From NCBI GenBank assembly GCA_032622095.1, contig CP136067.1, forward strand, positions 134,729,990-134,793,989: a DNA stretch of 64,000 nt, in the 5' to 3' direction. Shown in pieces: positions 58,574-64,000 of the stretch; within the stretch, counting starts at the first letter, position 1, and every line of letters starts with the position of its first letter. The notes below the pieces were generated by a model. The model ran no database searches, was not told the origin of the DNA, and worked only from the letters and a program-made list of their open reading frames with translations. A program made the translations under genes and the position numbers. The stretch is from Siphonodentalium dalli (taxonomy: Eukaryota > Mollusca > Scaphopoda > Gadilida > Siphonodentaliidae).

Positions 58574-60668
58574 TCTCATATATATTTTGAAGACCTCTGT
58601 CTGTCTGTTTGTTTGTCATTTATAAAAATCTACGATTCTCGACCGATCGGGACGAAACTTGGTACGTGTGTGTAGTTTGACCAGGCGGTGGACGTTGTCG
58701 TATTGGCGAGCCCGTGCGGCGCCCGCTTCGCGCATGCGCAGACGAGATCTCGGAAACGGGTGGAGCTATCGACTTGAAATTTGCTATGTGAATGTATCTT
58801 GCCCCGGATACGAATTTTATCGGGTCGCCGAGCCCATGCGACGCCAGCTTCGCGCATGCGCAAAAATTTGGTATGTGAATGTATCTTGCCCCGGATACGA
58901 ATTTTATCGGGTCGCCGAGCCCGTGCGACGCCAGCTTCGCGCATGCGCAGACGAGATCTCGGAAACGGGTGGAGCTATCGACTTGAAATTTGCTATGTGA
59001 ATGTATCTTGCCCCGGAAACGAATTTTATCGGGTCGCCGAGCACGTGCGACGCCAGCTTCGCGCATGCGCAGACCAGATCTCGGAAACGGGTAAAGCTAT
59101 CGACTTGAATTTTGGTTGTTGAATAGCCCGGACAACGTCGGGCTCATCGGCTAGTCTCATATATAGTTTGAAGACCTCTGTCTGTCTGTTTGTTTGTCAT
59201 TTATACAAATCTACGATTCTCGACCGATCGGGACGAAACTTGGTACGTGTGTGTGGTCTGACCAGGCGGTGGACGTTGTCGTATTGGCGAGCCCGTGCGG
59301 CTCCCGCTTCGCGCATGCGCAGACGAGATCTCGGAAACGGGTGGAGCTATCGACTTGAAATTTGGTATGTGAATGTATCTTGCCCCGGATACGAATTTTA
59401 TCGGGTCGACGAGCCCGTTCGACGCCAGCTTCGCGCATGCGCAGACCAGATCTCGGAAACGGGTGGAGCTATCGACTTGAAATTTGGTTTTTGAATAGCC
59501 CGGACAACGTCGGGCTCATCGGCTAGTCTCATATATAGTTTGAAGACCTCTGTCTGTTTGTTTGTCATTTATACAAATCTACGATTCTCGACCGATCGGG
59601 ACGAAACTTGGTACGTGTGTGTGGTCTGACCAGGCGGTGGACGTTGTCGTATTGGCGAGCCCGTGCGGCGCCCGCTTCGCGCATGCGCAGACGAGATCTC
59701 GGAAACGGGTGGAGCTATCGACTTGAAATTTGCTATGTGAATGTATCTTGCCCCGGATACGAATTTTATCGGGTCGCCGAGCCCGTGCGACGCCAGCTTC
59801 GCGCATGCGCAGACGAGATCTCGGAAACGGGTGGAGCTATCGACTTGAAATTTGCTATGTGAATGTATCTTGCCCCGGAAACGAATTTTATCGGGTCGCC
59901 GAGCACGTGCGACGCCAGCTTCGCGCATGCGCAGACCAGATCTCGGAAACGGGTAAAGCTATCGACTTGAATTTTGGTTGTTGAATAGCCCGGACAACGT
60001 CGGGCTCATCGGCTAGTCTCATATATAGTTTGAAGACCTCTGTCTGTCTGTTTGTTTGTCATTTATACAAATCTACGATTCTCGACCGATCGGGACGAAA
60101 CTTGGTACGTGTGTGTGGTCTGACCAGGCGGTGGACGTTGTCGTATTGGCGAGCCCGTGCGGCTCCCGCTTCGCGCATGCGCAGACGAGATCTCGGAAAC
60201 GGGTGGAGCTATCGACTTGAAATTTGGTATGTGAATGTATCTTGCCCCGGATACGAATTTTATCGGGTCGACGAGCCCGTTCGACGCCAGCTTCGCGCAT
60301 GCGCAGACCAGATCTCGGAAACGGGTGGAGCTATCGACTTGAAATTTGGTTTTTGAATAGCCCGGACAACGTCGGGCTCATCGGCTAGTCTCATATATAG
60401 TTTGAAGACCTCTGTCTGTCTGTTTGTTTGTCATTTATACAAATCTACGATTCTCGACCGATCGGGACGAAACTTGGTACGTGTGTGTGGTCTGACCAGG
60501 CGGTGGACGTTGTCGTATTGGCGAGCCCGTTCGACGCCAGCTTCGTGCATGCGCAGACCAGATCTCGGAAACGGGTGGAGCTATCGACTTGAAATTTGGT
60601 TTTTGAATAGCTATCGACTTGAAATTTGGTTTTTGAATAGCCCGGACAACGTCGGGCTCATCGGCTAG
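58574..60668 (+). mobile_element. Head-to-tail array of five non-autonomous Helitron units
   Basis: Each unit starts TCTCATATATAG (unit 1 TCTCATATATAT) and ends with a hairpin AGCCCGGACAACGTCGGGCT followed by CATCGGCTAG. This is the TC start, 3' hairpin and CTAG end of Helitrons. Units are 58574-59154, 59155-59526, 59527-60016, 60017-60388 and 60389-60668. The array is flanked by A and T, as expected for AT insertion. Internal modules of about 85-125 bp vary from one to four per unit, each with CTTCGCGCATGCGCAGA. Open frames run through both strands but are periodic and not conserved genes. No Rep/helicase is present. Confidence 0.88.
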
Positions 60669-61319
60669 TATATTATAAAAGAATAGTACTATTATTATTA
60701 ATAGTGCTCGTAGTAGTTAATACCACCTTACCGTCAATATTCTAGCATAGCATGGTTAGTTTCAAAATCACAACGTTAATTGTTATTACTATTTGTGTGT
60801 AGTGTATATGTACATCAGTCATCAATTGAGAAACTTAAGCACAGCCTGGTTGAATATCAACCATATATGGTGGGGTATTCTCACATTCAAGCTGTTTGTG
60901 TCATTCATGTTATTTTGCAATGCGAAGAGGTAGACCCCCCCCCCCAATAGCTTATCAATACCACTCAGGACAGTGGGTGTTTTTCCTCAATTAATTGAAT
61001 TTCTTGTTGGGTACTGCATTGTGTGATGTCCATTCAATTAATTTCCGTGAGCAGCTGAATTTCGGTAGAATTGACTTAGTATGATGGCATTACATGAGCA
61101 ATACAGGAGTCAAGTGAAAAATTCTTAGCCAAACCCCATAAGGGGGCGATATCAAGGGGAAGTAATTAAAGTATTTGCCAATACCGACAGCCTTATTGTT
61201 GAGGTAGGTATTTTTCTCCAGTCGAGTCACCCAAATCAGGACATTTCCGCTGTACATGTAATGATGGATGTAATCAGCATATATTCAGATTTGGATATTT
61301 TCAAATAGGTCAACATCAG
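60669..61319. other. Intergenic, nothing recognised
   Basis: A poly-C run near 60937. No ORF or repeat that can be supported. Confidence 0.35.
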
Positions 61320-62640
61320 ATGAATTTATCTACTTTTCATGGTTTCTGTTTCCATTCTCATGAAATCTCGGATATAAGCAGCTACTGTTCGCAAAATATT
61401 CATATTGTATCAGATTGTATCAGCATTCCTGGCTTTTTGTCAACAGGGGAACAAATGTGTTTACCAGTAGTCACTGAAACCCACATTAGGAGCGTTATCA
61501 ATGAAAACTAGCAAATTTGGATGATTTCTCCATTTTGGTAACCATCTGAGTCACCATCCTGAATTTTGATTCATGTGGATAATAATATCTTAATCTAACA
61601 GATCATTGTTGTCGAATGATTAGATAGTATAATTCATTCAAAATAATGTTGCTAATAGCCACCGATTTCAAACCGCTGTGAATAATTTAAGAGGAGAGTG
61701 TGAAAAATCATCAATTATTATAATTTCGGTCGCCGTTTTGGGAGCCATCTTGGATTTTGAGGTCCAAATTGCACCGTCAAGAGGAAGTGTGATCCAATGG
61801 TATTATTGGTCGCGAAACATAATCATTTCACTATCTAAAGTTTCCTCCCAGACTCAATGCCAACTCTGAAATTGTTCATGGTTGCCATTTTGATGATTTC
61901 ATCTCATTTTCGTCTTTTCATTCTCTCGAATTCTTGAGTATAAACAGCCATTGTTCACAAACTATTCATATTGTTTCATATCTCCATGTTATTACGCCAA
62001 CACGGAGCAAATATATTCACATATATTAACTAAATCGCACATTAGGAGTGATATCAAAGAAAATTTGACAAATTTTAGTGATTTATCAATTTTGGCAACC
62101 ATTTTGGACGCCATCTTGAATACAGATGCACTTTTTTGGTTGTAATTATATGGCAATCTATATGTTTAAACCTATTGCAAATGTTTGTCAACAAAATCAG
62201 CTATTTTCTGGGTAACACTTGGCTTGAATTACAAAATCGATATTTGGTAAAATTTCATAGCATATATATGAATTCACATTTTGACGACATTTTGTAGGAA
62301 TAAGACCCAAAATAAGACATATTGTCATGTGCAAATGGTTAGGTGTTCACGTGTATTTAAAATTAAGTTGCTATTAGCCACAGATTTCAAACAACCGTGA
62401 ATGTTTTAAGAGAAATGTGTGAAAATTCATCATTTTCCCGAACTTCGGTCGCCATTTTGGCGGCCATCTTGGTTAAATGTGGTCAATTTTTCTGTCAAAG
62501 TGAAGCCTGTTATCATAGTATCACAACAGTAGAGAAATATTATATTTCCTACCATAAATTCACTACTAGCTATTAATCAAACTAATTCAGTGCCTACTCT
62601 GAAATGTTGGATGGCGGCCATCTTGATGACGTCATAAAAC
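61320..62640 (-). repeat. Two-unit tandem repeat with GGCGGCCATCTTGG motifs
   Basis: Two diverged units repeat in order: GCAGCTACTGTTCGC/ACAGCCATTGTTCAC (61378, 61945), CATTAGGAG (61484, 62042), GATTTCAAAC (61667, 62386), and TCGGTCGCC(A/G)TTTTGG-GCCATCTTGG (61727, 62450). It is the inverted relative of 44.9-45.87 kb. Confidence 0.75.
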
Positions 62641-62790
62641 ACCAAGTCGCGACCCCCAGGTGTCTAACATTTGTTTTCTGGTGCCTCAGATATCAAGCAA
62701 CATCATGAGCATAGTGGCTATATTTCTTCACAAAATGCACACGGGAGCCAAAAAAATGGACATAAGAGCCTCTACTAATAAGCATTAAAA
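62610..62790 (-). repeat. Inverted partner of 44790-44950
   Basis: Shares GTCGCGACCCCCAGGTGTCT, ATTTGTTTTCTGGTGCCT and TAAGAGCCTCTACTA with the reverse complement of the 44.8-kb copy. Confidence 0.8.
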
Positions 62791-62830
62791 GATTGTCTTT
62801 ATTTTTTTAAAATGCATTTAAAGAGTTTAA

Positions 62831-63177
62831 ATGGGTACTGTACACTAAATCCGACCATTTATGTGACCATCTCTTTTTATACTCAACAGAATATATGCAA
62901 TAAATTAATGAATTTGAGCCATGAATTAGTGCAAAATACATGTGTGTGCTCTATGAACGACGCAAACAAGATGGTTGTTATAATGAAAATGAAAAAATGG
63001 CTGGAGTAATAAATTCATATTCATTATAATTGCCATATGGTTTGTATCGTTCATAGATCACACGAGTATATTTTTGCAATAATTCATGGCTCAAATTCAT
63101 ACATTTGTTGCATATATTCTGTTGAGTATAAAAGGAGATGGTCCCATAAATGGCCGGATTTAGTGTGCAGTACCCCT
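62831..63177. mobile_element. Complete AGGGGTACTG-family TTAA MITE
   Basis: TTAA at 62827-62830 and 63178-63181. The ends ATGGGTACTGTACACTAAAT and TTTAGTGTGCAGTACCCCT are inverse. The interior is a long imperfect inverted repeat (GAATTTGAGCCATGAATTA versus TAATTCATGGCTCAAATTC), so the whole 347 bp can fold. Confidence 0.9.
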
Positions 63178-63349
63178 TTAAATAGAACCATTATACATGT
63201 ATAAATGGGTGCCCCAAATCCTGATACTCCACTGACATCATGTCTCCTATGTATCACACGGAGAAACAAACCAACCTTATCCGCTATCATTGAGGGGCTG
63301 ACGTGCTATGGGGTATTATATACTATACATAAGATTTCCACGGGATAGA

Positions 63350-63496
63350 CAAGATGGTACGCGCGATGGAATAATGTACTGTATAAATATTAATTTATAT
63401 TTATTGTGTACATACCCATGTATATGTTCTGTTTGCATGCTGCGTGCATTATTGTCTGCACATTTTTTTTTTGCAATAAATGATTGATTGAGCATG
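63350..63496 (+). mobile_element. Probable LINE 3' tail
   Basis: Ends TTTTTTTTTGCAATAAATG then ATTGATTGAG, a poly(T)/AATAAA plus ATTG-repeat end typical of animal LINE tails. No coding part. Confidence 0.35.
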
Positions 63497-63552
63497 AACA
63501 ATTTGAATCTCGGTAAACATGCTATTCTATACCACGGGGACTATTTTCTCAC

Positions 63553-63641
63553 CTCCAACCCACCGACTTCATCTTGGAACAACAAGGTCAATGTGAGATA
63601 GTCCGAGTGTTCACTGCACCGATCGGCTGTTTCAACGGGGC
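63553..63641 (-). CDS. Duplicate HxD exon of the dioxygenase family
   Basis: Bounded on the minus strand by an AG acceptor and GTGAG donor, 89 nt, same phases as 11837-11925. It encodes PVETADRCS and EHSDYLTLTLLFQDEVGGL, with three residue differences at most from the first copy and no stop. The next exon (VVNVGD...) is not found downstream in the window, so this is either a gene fragment or part of a paralogue whose 3' exons have moved or been lost. Confidence 0.7.
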
Positions 63642-63724
63642 CTGTTTAATGAATAAGAATGTACATTTATCAATATACGTGGTATATACAATATTTAAAG
63701 AATGTAGGATAAGCAAAACACCCA

Positions 63725-64000
63725 AGAACGTGGAGATTTATTTGGGAGAGTGATTCGAGATGTTACACTGTAAAACGAAAGCTTGAAGCAAAACACTCAA
63801 CAACGTGGATATTTATTTGGAAGAGTGGTTCGCGACGTTTCACTGTAAAACGAAAGCTTGAAGCAAAGCACTCAACAACGTGGAGATTTATTTGGGAGAG
63901 TGATTCGAGAAGTTCCACTGTAAAACGAAAGCTTGAAGCAAAACACTCAACAACGTGGAGATTTATTTGGGAGAGTGATTCGAGACGTTCTACTGTAAAA
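63725..64000 (+). repeat. 75-bp intronic minisatellite, at least four copies
   Basis: Units start near 63729, 63804, 63879 and 63954, each with ACGTGGAGATTTATTTGGGA and CTGTAAAACGAAAGCTTGAA. The array runs off the window. The homologous intron at 11.6 kb has two copies. Confidence 0.92.

Larger units (their letters stand above)
63490..64000 (-). repeat. Third dioxygenase-locus copy (exon plus intron), cut by window edge
   Basis: On the minus strand it matches 11618-11970: intronic minisatellite, acceptor, exon and donor with following intron bases. The similarity stops near 63490 on the left and runs off the window on the right. Confidence 0.85.

Noticed and set aside
58620-60668. Overlapping ORFs of 75-148 codons on both strands in the Helitron array, reading MREAGVARARRPDK or YRVAEPVRRQLRACA
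   Set aside because: They repeat with the DNA modules, occur on both strands, and lack any family; they are by-products of GC-rich tandem DNA without stops.
58574-60668. Possible CRISPR-like array
   Set aside because: Units are long, nearly identical throughout, have no unique spacers, and carry Helitron ends.

Overview
The window is animal nuclear DNA, most likely from a marine invertebrate and possibly a mollusc. The pointers are split genes with GT-AG introns, many decayed APE-type LINEs, Ty3/Gypsy elements, a Helitron array, several families of TTAA-target MITEs and long tandem repeats. No bacterial operon, CRISPR array, tRNA or rRNA gene was seen. The species is inferred only from this style.

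The one host gene I can name is on the + strand from the left edge to 14424. It is a 2-oxoglutarate/Fe(II) dioxygenase of the isopenicillin-N-synthase-like type. Six exons with compatible phases can be read: 1-76 (partial), 752-865, 9727-9859, 11837-11925, 13356-13466 and 14245-14424. They carry the HxD pair, the distal His and the RxS motif. Its first visible exon has an in-frame TAA. Two other pieces of the same gene family lie in the window: an exon plus intron at 46169-47425 (+), and the HxD exon with its intronic minisatellite at 63490-64000 (-).

Layout. 1-14.4 kb: the dioxygenase gene, whose 8.9-kb intron holds three LINE pieces and a MITE relic. 14.4-25.3 kb: a MITE, then a young, nearly whole Ty3/Gypsy element (15747-25341). 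25.3-32.4 kb: unannotated DNA, then an older Ty3/Gypsy element (27711-32295, minus) inside a foldback element. 32.4-43 kb: sparse DNA with LINE fragments, many MITEs and minisatellites. 43-48 kb: a 175-bp satellite, a repeat with YY1-like motifs, and the 46-kb dioxygenase fragment. 48-58.5 kb: mostly unassigned DNA with weak ORFs, MITEs and tandem repeats. 58.57-60.67 kb: a head-to-tail Helitron array carrying NRF1-type motifs. 60.7-64 kb: the inverted partner of the YY1-motif repeat, a complete TTAA MITE, and the 63.5-kb dioxygenase exon.

The main biology is genome turnover. One enzyme gene has been copied in pieces and its introns filled by LINEs and MITEs. At least six TTAA-target MITE families are present, one built of paired 69-bp palindromes. 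Two repeat families carry regular arrays of motifs matching conserved animal transcription factors (NRF1 and YY1).
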